A stretch of 50,000 nt of DNA. Source: Chondrilla cf. caribensis (lineage: Eukaryota > Porifera > Demospongiae > Chondrillida > Chondrillidae). Location of the stretch: positions 5,054,048-5,104,047 of the forward strand of contig OZ026552.1 of NCBI GenBank assembly GCA_964020155.1, read 5' to 3'. A program made the translations under genes and the position numbers. Positions 1 through 23,397 of this stretch are shown in pieces (the stretch's first letter is position 1; each line of letters opens with the position of its first letter). The notes under the pieces are model-generated. The model saw only the letters and a list, made by a program, of their open reading frames with translations. It searched no databases and had not been told where the DNA came from.

Positions 1-3000
1 AGCTGCTTTCACCAGTTCAAAGGAGAATCCCCTTCTAGGTGATCCGCTGTTACCCAAAGCCAAGAGCATTGAAGTGTACGACACTCCCTTCGATGACCTG
101 GGGATAACGGAAATCTATGACGAGCCACCTAATCCACTACCTGGTGAGTATACTCACACCTTGTTTATCCAACAATCATATGTCTCTAGACCTCATTTAT
201 CTGGCACTCCTTGCAATTCATTCTCACAATGTTGTAGACAGTGTTCCCTGATTCATCCAAAGCCTAGTTTGTTTTAAAATGTACTCAAACTCCATGTAAA
301 TGGATCGTGCATGTGCATACACTTGCACATATGTAACAGTTGCAGCATGTTTACGCAGTAGTAAGAAATTTACAGACCACAAACCTACGGGCTAGTGCTA
401 ATTGTACTAGTGCTAATTGTGCTTGTTGTGATGGTGCTTATTGTACTTATTGTTATTGTGCTAGTGCTAATTGTGCTTGTTGTGCTTCTGCTTATTGTAC
501 TTGTGCTTGTTATGCTAGTACTCATGTTTAATGTGCTTTAAGAAATTTACAGACCACAGACCTATGGGCTAGTGCTAATTGTGCTTGTTGTGCTGGTGCT
601 AGTGCTTATTGTGCTTGTGCTTGTGTGCTAGTGCCTATAGTGCTTGTTGTGATTGTGCTCCTGCTTAATGTGCTTATTGTAAAGATGTGTGTATATACAT
701 GCATGTCTTTTCTGTTTGTATTTGTAGATGACTCGAAAGTAAAAGATTCACCAAGCAAAATGCTCTCAGTGGTGAGCAAGGTGGATACAAGGAAGTCCCC
801 AGAACCACCCAAGAAGCCCAAACGTGCACCTAAGTCAACTCCCTTGATTCCAAAGGGCTATCCACCGACATCTCCTCCCTCCCAGCAGCCTCACAGAGGA
901 AATCAAACACCACCACCTCCCTCCTCCCAACAGCCTCACAGAGGTAGCCAGACACCATCACCTCCCTCCTTTCAACAAACTCACAGAGGTAGCCAAACAC
1001 CACCACTTCCCTCCTCTCAGCAGCCTCACAGAGGTAGCCAGACACCATCACCTCCCTCCTTTCAACAAACTCACAGAGGTAGCCAAACACCACCACTTCC
1101 CTCCTCTCAGCAGCCTCACAGAGGTAGCCAAACACCACCACTTCCCTTCTTTCAACAAACTCACAGAGGTAGCCAGACGTCATCTTCTCCATCCTTTGAG
1201 TATCACCACACCACTTCCAGAGGGAATGACACACCCCCATCTACATCACCTCCAATGGATGAAGGAAGGGGAGCTGTGTCATCAGACATCTCCAACAAAA
1301 AAATTAGTGAAAAAATTCAGTTTATCGAGAAAAAGTTTGGGTCATCCCCTCCTCCACAGGTAAAGCCCAAACCATTCCAAAAGCCTACACGTTCTCCTTT
1401 GAGTGATTCGGGAAAGAGTCACCAATCTCCCGTGAAAAATCTCTGTGTATCGAGTTCCCCAACTATCTCTCCAAAGTTGCACTTTTCAGGTGAAGACATT
1501 GATCAGGAAGATGTTCATGGAAGAGGTCATCTCTCCTCACCTGAGAAGACTCCCAGTCACTCTTCAGCTTCTTCCAACAGCACACCCATCCTTCCTCCTA
1601 GAAACTACCTTGACCCTCTCGAGAATACGAGTGGTTCGAGTCTGTCTGTTAGCTCCTCATTGGACACCACACCTACCATACCTCCGAGAAACTACTCACC
1701 CAGTGATCTTGCATTTGGCGACTTGAAAAGCGAAGGTGTCCAACATCCTTCAAGAAATTCACCACAAGAGGATGCCTATTCCAAAAAATCCAACAGTAAC
1801 AACAGCAGCCCCCTTGGAGGCAGCTACATTGATGAAAAAAATGACACTCTACCAATTGACAGATCAGCTGAAGATTTTATAGCTCGTCGTCCGCCGATGC
1901 CCTTACCAACGGAAACAAATCCTCACCCAGATATCAAATTGCACCCTCCACCGAATGTTCCAAAACCAGAATCTCCGCCGGGTATTTCCGGTTTGTCTCC
2001 CAAGAAATACAAGGATCTGCCTCCAAGGACATCTCCCAAACCTGAAGCCCCAGTATCCCCGAAGTTCACAAGTAAAACAATCAGGCCTGTCTCTCCCATT
2101 GTCAGTAATTTGCAGGCCAACCATCCTGATGCGAATCATAATTCTCAACAATCGAGTGTTAAAGTACCTCACCTCCCATCAACCTCACCTGTCTTCCGTC
2201 CCATTACTCCTGTTAGGGAGACTGTGAACATTCCCACAAGTCCATCCACTGACAGCGTGCACCAGAACCTACAGAAAATACCTCCACAGTCTCCACCTCA
2301 AGTCCCTCTGAAGAAGCCTCTGACTCTCCCTCCCCATGCCACTTCAGAACAGAGAATGCCAACTACCTTTTCTCATTCTCTCCCAAAGCAGGTACTGTCC
2401 TCGAATCAAGCCTGGTCTTATCCCATACACCCTGTTGATCCAGACAGGACCCAGTCTAAGTCAAGGGATATGAATTCTCCCTTGCCCAGTTCTTCCACTG
2501 TTGGCGGCAATGTTGTCAACGCACCATCAAGTGTCTCCGTCACTGTCACTTCTTCGGGCAAACAGAAGTCTGGCAGTGTGCGATGTCGTCCGTTACCAGC
2601 ACTCCCAATAGCCCAGATTACCACTTCGGGTCACCTTTCTGGGGGCGGCTCTCACGTGTACGACTATGTGTTCAACTGGCAATGGCAAATAGGTGAAAAA
2701 GGACAGAATAACCTCTTCCCCTCTGTCAATGAAATACTTCAAGAAAGAAAGTTTAAGACTCATCCACCCAAGAATTGGCCGCCTCTTCTACCTCCTCCTC
2801 AGGTGGAAAAGCCTCCACTCAGCCCACCCGTTGATGACAGTGATGACGACTATGAAAAGATGAATGATAATCCTGGTTCAGTGGAAAACCTTCAGATGTC
2901 TGTATCGATAGCCGACAATCAGTACAATCACGAGACGTGCATCAGTGTCCATCAGAGCTCAGGTAGACCCCTGCCAAGGGTGAGAGTGGGCACGGATTCA

Positions 3001-3615
3001 AGCCTCACAAGCACAGGATACGTGAAAGTAGACGAACCCTTCAAGGATCCTTTCCAGTTGGTTGTCGGCTCTGATGGGTACATTCCAATGAAATCCCAGA
3101 AATCAATGGCAAACTTCATGCAAGGCATGTCACAAGAGAGAACGCTAACTCAGTCATCATTGTACTATAACGTACCTGCCTCTCGCATGCTGGCCGGAAT
3201 GACTTCAATGGATCTTGAGACCAATCAGTACTACAACGTGAGGAAAATTAGGCAGGTACGCAATTTGGAGTATCTGGACGTGAGTATACCACCTCGTCCT
3301 GCAAAGCCGGCCAAATTGTCCCACCCCCCACCAAGACCTCCGAAACCGGTCGTAAAAGCCCCACCTCTTCCCCCTAAGGGCGTGCCCCTTGCAACAGATA
3401 AGAGGCTTGAAGCTTCTGATCCTTCGCCCCTCCAAAGTGTGAGGGTACATCAGCCTCCAGGCCAAAGGTTTATGAGCACTGCCATGCAACCGAAGATGAG
3501 GAACTTGCCCCCGAGCTGTACAGTGACGGGTCACCTTTCACACCCATTGATTCCCTTGCCAACTCGGAGCATCAGGCGAGATGGTCCCTATGTGAGGGAT
3601 CCAAACATGCCGTAA
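1..3615 (+). CDS. Proline-rich tyrosine-motif docking protein, 3' part (5' end outside window)
   Basis: Two exons are visible: one open from base 2 to 143 with donor CTG|GTGAGTA, and 728-3615 after acceptor TTTGTAG. The junction makes a GAT codon and keeps frame, giving the last 1009 residues. Exon 1 has two YDxP motifs (YDTP at 77, YDEP at 116), the consensus for Crk-type SH2 domains. Exon 2 has YEKM (2851) and YIPM (3079), which fit PI3K p85 SH2 sites, and two YYNV motifs (3163, 3229), which fit Grb2 (YxN). Proline clusters at 3292-3385 would bind SH3 domains. No folded domain is visible in this part; any N-terminal domain (PH, SH3 or CABIT) lies upstream of the window. By motif content it resembles Gab, IRS, GAREM or Cas-type docking proteins, but I cannot name the family. 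A seven-copy 15-residue repeat lies at 871-1199. Confidence 0.75.
144..727 (+). repeat. Intron with degenerate TGCTAATTGTGCTTGTTG-type repeats
   Basis: This is the intron between the two exons of the docking-protein gene. From about 390 to 700 it is an irregular array built on GTGCTAATTGTGCTTGTTGTG. A phrase containing AGAAATTTACAGACCACA occurs twice (363 and 540), so a larger unit of about 177 bp has been duplicated. The short open frame here is a by-product of the repeat. Confidence 0.7.
871..1199 (+). repeat. Coding 45-bp tandem repeat (7 copies)
   Basis: TCACAGAGG recurs at exactly 45-bp spacing (891, 936, 981, 1026, 1071, 1116, 1161). Each unit encodes about 15 residues of the type QQPHRGSQTPPLPSS, alternating QQPHRG and QQTHRG versions. 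The multiple-of-three unit keeps both strands open, which explains the antisense open frame here. Confidence 0.9.
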
Positions 3616-3860
3616 AAGACGTCTATTTTTGTATGATATTCAATTATTTCTTGTCATTTAATCATGTAGTTATTAATATTGAAATTGTACTTAATATAAT
3701 ATTGTTGTTATTGAAATGTCTTATATATATTGTGTATTTACTGTCAATATTATTATAAGTTTATTGTATATTATTATGATGTGTTATTATCATAGAGCTG
3801 GCTCATTGACTTTCTTCACTTTGTAAGAATAAATTGATTTGAAATTAATTATTATGAATT
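3616..3860 (+). other. 3' UTR of docking-protein gene with poly(A) signal
   Basis: The stretch after the TAA at 3613-3615 is AT-rich and has no coding potential. A canonical AATAAA is at 3828-3833, about 210 bp past the stop, and is the likely polyadenylation signal. Confidence 0.6.
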
Positions 3861-3964
3861 AATGAATTAAAAGAATTGGATATGTTGTCATCGTAGAATA
3901 CATATGCTTGCGCTCTGCATCCATGTGTATTATAGCCAATGTCATCCATGTGTGAATGCTCTAA

Positions 3965-4115
3965 CAGTGAAACCTCTCTATAAAGGACACTTTACAGAGG
4001 TTTCCTCAACTCAGAAGTCATTTAATACACTACATTAGTACACTGGGACATAGATTGGTGTCCCTATTATAGAGGTTTCCACATTTCAGAGGTTTATAAT
4101 AGAGAGGTTCCACTG
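3965..4115. mobile_element. MITE family A, copy 1 (pogo/Tigger-like ends)
   Basis: The element starts CAGTGAAACCTCTCTATA and ends in the inverted counterpart TATAGAGAGGTTCCACTG-like sequence followed by TA. It is about 150 bp and non-coding. The interior phrase ACACTGGGACA...GGTGTCC recurs in copies at 24477, 29099 and, inverted, 38906. TA target and CAGT termini with AACCTC fit non-autonomous pogo/Tigger (Tc1/mariner superfamily) elements. Confidence 0.75.
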
Positions 4116-4165
4116 TATACATACATAATTTATATACGTATATGCATATGTGTGGATCTATGTCT

Positions 4166-4370
<205 letters not shown>

Positions 4371-4794
4371 TGTCTGTGTTTGCTTAAGAATCACAAAACA
4401 GGTGACCATTGTGGCATTGACCAATCTTGTTTGGAATGTACCTCTTGTTTTACGTCACTAGCGTGGTGTTGGGAAACTTTTTCTCTCCGGATAGTGTAGG
4501 CTACCTACTTGGCTTCAATTTGAACCCTGGCAAATTCTCTTTGCATCTATTGGCGCCAATTACTTATTTCAGTTGATGTGGAGTTTTATCTAAAGCCAAT
4601 TAGACGGCATAACCTTAAGTGTTTCTTGTCTCGAGGGGAGGAGAGATTAGCACTTTGACATCGTTTCGTAGTTGATAGGTCAGCAGTACGTACTTAGCTC
4701 AAGTTTCTGCGCTTCTCCCACATTTATACTTAAGGAAAGTGTCGACCCTTCGGCATTTACCGCTGGGAATCGAAGCCTTTCAAGAGCCAGAAGT

Positions 4795-15431
<10,637 letters not shown>

Positions 15432-15965
15432 AACATCACATACGTACATTGCCTCGTGTGTAATTATTATGTCACTGTCTTTTGCACTCCCAAATTATTG
15501 TTTGCCCGTGCCTATTTTTTCTTTAATCATTAATATTTTGATCAAATTTTCCACATGGAAGTAAACTTTTGTACCAGGCAGTTTAATTTTGAACTTGATT
15601 CACTTGAAGTATCTCTTCAAGTAAACATATTGATTATTATAGTTCATATAAACCAAATTCTGTTAATTTCTATAATATTTATGAGAATATATATAATTGA
15701 TATCACAAATGAGATTCATTCATAGTCTTCATAATTATAATAAGTTAGAAGTTTGATAACATGTTTTTGGCACATGTACATTACCTTTGAAAAATATCTG
15801 AAATCAAAATAACAGATATTGAAAAATAATTATTAATGTGAGAGTTTTGACCCACACACAATCAGAAGAATATTGAATACAAATAAAAATCCAGTTTTCT
15901 TTTCTGTGCGTACATACGTACATACCAGTGAAAAATAATGATTTTCCAAAAATACGTAGAATGAA
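15432..15965. other. Convergent 3' intergenic region
   Basis: An AT-rich stretch between the stop of the p190-like gene and the stop of the minus-strand gene. AATAAA at 15882-15887 is a plausible plus-strand poly(A) signal. No coding sequence is seen. Confidence 0.55.
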
Positions 15966-16961
15966 TTAAGAATTCTGTCGCTGAAGCCATTGTGATTTCT
16001 GGCGAAGCATTTGCCACTTCAACTGCTCCATCCTGAGCTTATGCTGATCGAGTTCTTGTGAGCTGACAACCAAGGGCGATTGAGCCACCGCAGTTACCCT
16101 TTTCGCATGCTTGGCCACCTGTGCCTTCCTTTGGTCAAGAGTAACATTCAATTTGTTTGGAGGCCCATATTTACTTTCAGTGGGGGAGGAAGGACATATT
16201 TTCGTTTCGGTTGCATCTGGAGGTACATCTTCGGAAAGAGGCGGTGGTAGGGATCGCCATGAGAAGCTATGGAGTCCTAAAACAGGCACGTCCACTGTGG
16301 AGACATGGATGGGAACCGACTGTGTTCTTGTATGCCCACCGGAAGCTCGCGGGGGAGGTCTTTGTATGTGTGCTGTACTGTGGCACATTCGCAAGCGACT
16401 ACCAGCACGAGATACACTCAGCCGCACCGATGACGTCATGAGTGGCGGTAGAAGGTTGTGTGCTTCTATTCTACCATACTCTACGGTGGTCTGCCATGCC
16501 TCCGTGTTGATTAACCTGTCATTCTCGATTTTAGTCTCCGGGACACTGATATTTGGAAACAAAATATCCCTGTAGCATTGGTCCAGGTAGCGTTCTGCCC
16601 TTTCGGGTTTCGTTAACAGAGCATCAGAAGCACTGATGAACTGATTTCCAGTTGCGTTTTGACAATGCTGATTGGCTTTCAAAGGTGATCGCTTTTCAAC
16701 TTCTTCAAGAGGCTCACTGTGAAAAGCCAGGATATCAAAAAACTCGTAAAGCTGCAAGCGCATCGGGACCTCCAGAGAGCCTTTTCTTCCTTTGAGGATG
16801 TCGGTCAACTTCATCGGTGATACCACTTTCTTACACATGTGGAAGGCTTGCAATACAGCAGGTGTTGAGGCATGCATACCCATCCCATCGTCATTCTCAT
16901 ACAACTGAAATGCCAAACGAGCCTGCATGTGTGTAAAACAAAGAGTTCTGTAATTCACTCA

Positions 16962-17014
<53 letters not shown>

Positions 17015-17059
17015 CCATCTACATGTGTGCATGTGTGCATACTACCCCTGTGTGTATGT

Positions 17060-17105
<46 letters not shown>

Positions 17106-17603
17106 AACCCATCTACAAGTGTGCATACTATAGCTAACCATGCATATACGTACGCATGTTTCAGTTAAACATAACATCTGACAAACCAATACAGGGGAAC
17201 CAACCACACAGACCACCTATATAGAAATCTACCCATAGTATCCCATGGAAGTGGACTCATCGCCATGGGACCACCACCACATACATCATGTGACGTTGCC
17301 ATGGTTACATACCTGTCCAATTTCGAAGAATGAGAGCATTTTATGCTGCAAGTGACCCAAAGCGGACTTTACTGACTTAACGTTGTAATTCGCATCTCGA
17401 GTATTAAACGTTCTGTGGAGTCTTCTGTCATAGGTTCTGGATTCCAATAGCAGAGTAAACGTATCTATCTCGAGTGGATATTTGTCCGCGCGCTCTAATC
17501 CAAGAAACACAGTACTCCTGAACCCCAGAGACTTAGCCAGATATTTCAATTCTTCCTCACTTAGCTGTCCTCGGACTTTAGGATACTTCTGTTCTGTGTC
17601 CAT
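15966..17603 (-). CDS. Uncharacterised conserved-looking 415-aa protein, two exons
   Basis: Exon 1 is 17603-17313 (ATG at 17603, donor CAG|GTATGT). Exon 2 is 16922-15966 (acceptor ATGCAG|GCTCGT). Both junctions are phase 0, giving 97 + 318 residues. I do not recognise the family. The N-terminal half is helical and looks folded, with the phrases LHRTFNTRDANYNVKSVKSA and ARLAFQLYENDDGMGM; the latter superficially resembles an EF-hand loop but lacks the regular acidic spacing. The middle and C-terminus are serine/proline-rich, ending in a charged Q/K-rich helix. Coding status is supported by two long frames that join in phase and by a non-repetitive amino-acid composition. The intron carries two (GT)n tracts. 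It is head to head with the homeodomain gene at 18116. Confidence 0.75.
16966..17103. repeat. Two (GT)n tracts in the intron of the minus-strand gene
   Basis: Tracts at about 16966-17012 and 17050-17103 are separated by a short CATCTACATGTGTGCAT phrase that recurs after the second tract. Confidence 0.9.
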
Positions 17604-18115
17604 TCAAACTGTAATTTTGTTTAGGTGTTCCCATCAAGTTGCCATGTTGTTATGGTGTCGGGGTTCGTTGGTCTCGCGGGACAGAACTGGTTCAACTTCC
17701 ACTCTAGTTTCGAGAAAAGTGGGTCTTGAACCTTTACGCCTTTATGACGTCATATAGGGGGAGAAGGACCAAAGTTAATAGCTACAATCTAGCTGAAGTT
17801 ACTGTAGTAGAACTAGTTATCTAGTAGTAGAAGAGTGTAGAAATTCTTTCCATAGGATCTTACTGTCGATTTGTATCAAATTAACCAAACATTTATGATT
17901 AGCAGAATATGGCGGAATAAAGGTCTGGCAACGCGAGACCGCTCCTGCTAATTCGTGACATCATGCTACGTAAGGCACGCTCTGATACGAGGTTACGAGT
18001 TGTTACATTAGGAAAGCTAGACCATCATGAACTGGTACTTGTGTATTGTCGCCATTGAATTGCGGGATTTAGTATTTCACTGCGTGTCTCGTCGAAGCGA
18101 AGTAGAAGAGAATCC
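17604..18115. promoter_or_regulatory. Bidirectional promoter region with YY1-like site
   Basis: 512 bp between the start codons of two divergent genes. GAATATGGCGGAA near 17905-17917 fits the YY1 core AAnATGGCGG. No TATA-type element with clear spacing was seen. Shared promoter use is inference from the layout. Confidence 0.5.
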
Positions 18116-19391
18116 ATGACTACTAGAGAAAAGGAACGGAGGTTACGCGGTAGTAAGTCCGGAATTAAAAAAAATCGATCCCAGTTTTTTTTAAATTATT
18201 AATTTCCTCGATAGCTACTTAATCTTTATGTGTTTCTTTCGCAGGGCCTTCCGTGTTCACAGCAGAGCAAAAGCAGATACTCATGAAGTACTATGAGGAA
18301 CTGGACATGAAATCCACGCACAAAAGGAACGCTGCTCTGATGGAGCAAGCTGCGACAGAAGGGAAGATCCCCCTCGATAGAGTCAAGGTGGGTGCTTCTC
18401 ACGCGAGGTAGTTCGATTTAGGCCGTATCCACCGCATTTATAGCTAAGTAAAGGAGAATCACTTCTGTTATGAGAGGCTCGCCGAATTTTATTGACTGCA
18501 TTCTCCATATACCTTATGGTTGATTGGGCCCGTTCCCGGTGCTGCTCGCAGTTTACCAACGTCCAGTAGGTAGTGTACATTTTCGTGTTAGTGTACAGCT
18601 TGTTGCAAGGTCCAGATCCATGTGAACTTGTAACACGACATAATCGTATCGCAGTTATCGCATACCATGTGGTTCCTATTCCCGGTGATGCTTGCAGTGT
18701 ACCAACCTCCCGTAGGTAGTGTACATTTTCATGTTAGGGTACAGTCTGTTGCAAGGTCCAGACACTTGTAAACGCGTAACACGACATAATCGTATCGTAG
18801 TGTTTGCATACCATGTGGTTCCTTTATACAAGATTGCTTGCAGCATCATCTGTGTGACGGATCAAAGTATTTACAAAATGTGGGTGCATGATTACATGCA
18901 CACATGTGGCAGACTACTGTTACACAGTGTGACTCTTGTATTACACATTCACATTACATGTAGTTACAAAATTATGGAAATGCAGGCAATCTATCTTGTG
19001 TATATGCGTATTTGAATTATATAATTACACAGTGCATGCGTATCGGATTATAAAGGTACAGTTGAATTAAACCTCATTAAGACGAGATTGTTTACTACCA
19101 AATTTCTCTCGCCTTGAAATTTCTGTCAAGTTGCTATATTCACTGCTAATCCACATACACATTAAGTAAGCATTAGCTGTTAACACCAAATACTGTTAAT
19201 ATGGAATTTAGAAGATGTCAAAGAATTTCGTGTTTATCTTAAAGATATTCAACTGTAATTTTACTTGGCAAACAAAATACAGAAATTAGCTCTCCACACA
19301 ACTAAACGCTACTAGAAGTTACCTATGTATGTGATCCCTTAGCAGAGCTAAAATTGCAAGAATTGCTCACAATCTGTATTGCCCCAGCACA

Positions 19392-19468
<77 letters not shown>

Positions 19469-22327
19469 CATACTCTGGATATGGTCTTAGAAACCTGCTA
19501 CTATATAGAAATGATTAAACTACTGGAATTTTACTGGATATTGGTAGGAAAGAATACCATGCTAACCACTCTGTGTACATGTGGTGGAGAGCTATTATAG
19601 ATAAGGAATTCAAAATCAATATCAGTTCACAGGATTAAGCCCATAAACTGTGTTAATCTTCTGGACATTCATCTCACTGCACTGGCAGTTTTGCTTGACT
19701 GAGCCTCTATGCATTATAAATGTGTAACAAGTCATATCACAATGTACTTACCCTATAATGATGTATAACCAAAAGATTTGTCAGTCTAATGTGGCCATCT
19801 GTATAATATGTGACATCATTTCCTTGGCTATATCAGACAGGTGTCAAAAGTACACCAAAGAGAATAGGAGATAACTATTGTGAGGAACAACTAGATTATA
19901 GGCAGGTTCACATCTTGAGGAGCTGGTTGTTCACGCCAGTTCCATTGTACTCCATTTCAAATTTTACAATAAGCTATGTACGTATGCAGGGTAAGACTGT
20001 GAACTGTGGTGTGTAATGTTTTTTCGTACATGTATGGACCTGACTTGATGATTTTGCACACGTCATGTGGCATGTTGAAAAGCATGCCTTGAGGGCTAGC
20101 ATTCTGACTGAATGACTGTGTTTGTGTTACATATCTGGTCATAATATGGTCATGTACACCATGCAACAATAGTACAAATATGTAGGGAAGTATCTGTGAT
20201 TCATGTAATATTCCTGTCTAGCTGCATCAGAAGTGATTTAATTTAGCTGTTGTGAGATTGCAGTGATGTCGACTAAATTCATGTACGCTGCGTGATCCGA
20301 CATGTACTGATGACACCAGAGGGAATAATGCGGCTGATTGTAATTGAAACACATGCAATTTGTGATAACCCTACGTGATACAGGAAGTCATTCCTGTCCA
20401 TCTGTGCGTGATCAGATTCTCCTGACAGCCATATATAGATGGACCCTGAAAGCCACAAGTTACCTGGGCTCATTGTTGTGACTAACTGTATTATAACCGA
20501 ACACTCCGTTACCTGGATACACAAGATGTTTATTTACACTAATTGTATGTTTATTTCATACTTGTTTGTCACAACAAATTTGTATTACCATAGATATGTT
20601 CTAGACGCTCCACAACCTGTTTCGGAACACAGTTTATATTCGATATGAACTCTTGAACCCTCGAACCACAGATAAATGTACCGCACAGGTGTGTGTGTGC
20701 ATGTGTGTTTGTGCAAGGGTGTGTCAGACAACAAAAGGTCACATATGAATAGTATTTACTCGAGAATGACGAATTTTGTGTGTTCTGGAAAGTGGTCAGG
20801 TTTGGTGATGTAATCTGTGTACATTCAGCAGGATTTCATCACAGATAACACTTTTATAAGGAAATTCCTTTACAACAATATATCTGCTTGTCTGTATGTA
20901 ATATGTGGAGCATGGACATGTGAATTTTAGGCTCATTATTAGAAAAAATTCTTTTAGATCAGAGCTGCATGAGTTAGTGTTTGAAAGTGTTCAGGGTAGT
21001 TCATTCACTGTACTTTTCAGCTGGTTAGTGTGGGATACCATTGTAGTTATCTGTTTGGAGTGCTCCCTGAGAATCATAATGGTGATACTTTACTGCATTG
21101 TTTTGAGTGTTTGTTGTGTGGGATGGCTACAATCTCCAGATTGGTGTGGATTCATTGGTCACAATTCCTCGTTGAGTTCACAAAGGGTTGTTGCTGATGA
21201 AGTATGGTGATATGTTTCTCACGCTATACAGATATCTGTTACATCTAAGTACCTGTTACCACATATTATGGTTGTTGCTATGACACTATCAAGCTGTGTA
21301 TGTACGTAGCTACAGCTGCAAACCCTCTGACATCTGTGTATGGCAACCCGTTCTAATCTATGTTACCATTGCGCCATATAACAGCAAATGTAACCACCAC
21401 CATAGATCTATTTCACCAGCATTCTTTAATCCAACACTTAGTCTATCATTTCCTTATAATGTTTGTCTAGTGATGTTGTCTTGATGTGATGTATCTTGTT
21501 TGGATACTCTATTAGTTTGTGTTCACTTGGGCCCTTGAGGATTCCTTAGTAGACTGATGACCTACCATCTTCTGGTGTACTAGTGTATTAGAGTGTTCTA
21601 TTGCTCCAAATAGTCTCATGTGTTGTATGACATACATACATATGACATACACACAGTCAGCGTTGTGTACAAAACTACAACCCGACACATTGTTTGGTTA
21701 CAGATTGAAATCACACTGTTAGGAACTTATTAAAACCTTTCGACATACAAATGTTCAGCCTTGTCTGTATATAGCTCACACATTGTCTTTAATGTTTAGC
21801 TTGGGACTGTCCATCTGAGGATATTCATAGTTTGTGTTGATGCTGCTCAAACACTCTGTTGCTATTTTTGTGTGCGGAGACCCCAGTTCGGGAACATGTA
21901 CTAACACACATGCTTCAATGTTTCTCAAATGGGTGAAGCTCGTTGCGAATTAGTCATCCCACTCCCCGAACACAGCTCTAGGCACAACTCCTCCTTATCT
22001 ACGTATTAACGTGACCTCCCTGAAGACACATATCTGTGATTAGGTCAGCAGTGTGTCCTGCGGTTGACCCCCCACCCACTGACAGCCTAATTATCCTTCC
22101 ACGCCTTGTCACCCCACTTTGGTAGGTGCTTTCAATAGTGCCATAGAGACCACCTGGAGTTTATTTATTCAAAGAGGCTGTGAATGCCTGTTACATAATA
22201 TTTCATTTGGTTACACCCCTTGTTACTGTGTATTATGTAATGCTGGGATAACAGCAGCTGAATCATGTAATAACGGTAATGTTTAGGCTTGATCATTTGT
22301 TATTAGTGTTACAGATTGACAACATAG

Positions 22328-22423
<96 letters not shown>

Positions 22424-22974
22424 CATGTATCACAGCACCTGTATTTTCAATCATGAGGAGTACAGTATGTCTCTTGCTGTTCATCTATGTATGATATAAC
22501 ACTGAATGATAAAACTACTTTGTAGGCTCATTTACTATATGCCTCTGTTTGGCTTCAGTTTTACGACCTATAACTATTTATCATTATATAATCCTATATG
22601 GTACTGTTCATTCTTCACGTGTTGTGTCTACCCACATACAAGTGCACCGAAGCCCTCATAATGTTGTTATTATTAGGTTTAGTACACATACGTATGTACA
22701 TATCCGCACCTTTTGTCAGTAGATTGTAATTATCAACTCTGTATTAATTATCACTCATTGTGCTGTGTATATTATTCAGAGATTTATTGGTGCTGAGAAT
22801 GCCAAGAGAAGACGAATCCTCTTGAACACTTGTAATGAGAATCCAGTGAAAAAGAACGAAAACGGCAATCATTCGGAAAAGATCACAGAAGACACCAAAA
22901 TACACAAGTCAAAAATCTCTTCAGTATCAAATGGGCAGGTTTCTCCTTCTGAAGCAAATAACAAATGTAGTTAA
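18116..22974 (+). CDS. HDX-like: Small HDX-type homeodomain protein (124 aa)
   Basis: Exons are 18116-18152, 18245-18387 and 22780-22974, with donors GTAAGT and GTGGGT and acceptors GCAG and TTCAG. All junctions keep frame. The homeodomain runs from RGRPSVFTAEQKQIL through KSTHKRN to RVK, then RFIGAENAKRRR in exon 3. The VFTxEQxxIL start, the YYE(x)nM turn and the G at position 50 of helix 3 match the homeodomains of HDX (highly divergent homeobox). The near-invariant Asn51 and Arg53 are Ala and Asn here, so normal base recognition is doubtful. The tail after the domain is short, charged and ends at TAA. The intron inside helix 3 is at the same codon as in the next gene. It may instead splice onward from a weak donor at 22939 into the next gene. 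Confidence 0.7.
18531..18822. repeat. 146-bp tandem direct duplication
   Basis: GTAGGTAGTGTACATTTTC occurs at 18566 and 18712. Long flanks such as GTTGCAAGGTCCAGA and ACACGACATAATCGTATCG repeat at the same 146-bp offset. A partial third start (ATACCATGTGGTTCC) follows. Confidence 0.9.
19395..19470. repeat. (CA)n microsatellite
   Basis: Pure CA run of about 75 bp. Confidence 0.95.
22330..22420. repeat. (CA)n microsatellite
   Basis: Uninterrupted CA run of about 90 bp. Confidence 0.95.
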
Positions 22975-23397
22975 TTTCAATGAGTGTATTTTCCATGGTC
23001 ATATTACTGTATGCATATTCTTTTAGAACAATTATTGTTCAATACCCCCTGATTTCTGATTTTATCAAGGTATACACATGACTGCTATAGCTGCTAAATT
23101 TCGAAATAGGTGAATCGATAAAGCTAATATGAAGTAGCTACACATATCTTAAAGTAAAAGGGCGTGTTGTGCCTCAGCAGCGTAGTTTGGTAAGAAAAAA
23201 AAACCTACGAAAAACTACTGTATTGAACGGGTAGTCATTTATATTGAACTATATAACCATATATCAGTATAAATTACATCCACAGTGCATTTTCCCGCCT
23301 ATTCATAAAGTTGATCACGCCCACATTTTAGTGGCAATTTACGGTGTCGACCGTTGTACTTTTAGGGGATACCGTCGGTTTTCCATCGAAATTGACA

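Larger units (their letters stand above)
18388..22779 (+). other. Large intron of the small homeodomain gene
   Basis: 4.4 kb between homeodomain helices 2 and 3. It contains a 146-bp direct duplication, two (CA)n tracts (19395-19470, 22330-22420) and otherwise unique AT-rich sequence. I see no further exon. Confidence 0.6.

Noticed and set aside
340..531. Asn/Cys/Ala-rich 63-aa frame
   Set aside because: Product of the degenerate GTGCTAATTGTGCTTGTTG intronic repeat, between a clear donor and acceptor.
830..1240. Antisense frame of 136 aa over the docking-protein repeat
   Set aside because: Shadow of the 45-bp coding repeat on the other strand.
16111..16575. 154-aa plus-strand frame opposite the uncharacterised minus-strand gene
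   Set aside because: Lies antisense inside the long exon 2; the minus strand has the in-phase splice partner and a coherent protein.
19379..21484. Several 60-100-aa frames in the large intron of the first homeodomain gene
   Set aside because: No domain, no phase-compatible splice sites, compositions typical of AT-rich non-coding DNA.
23344..23397. Upstream extension of the homeodomain/HMG protein to a GTG at 23344
   Set aside because: The first in-frame ATG is 23398; the extra residues have no family support.
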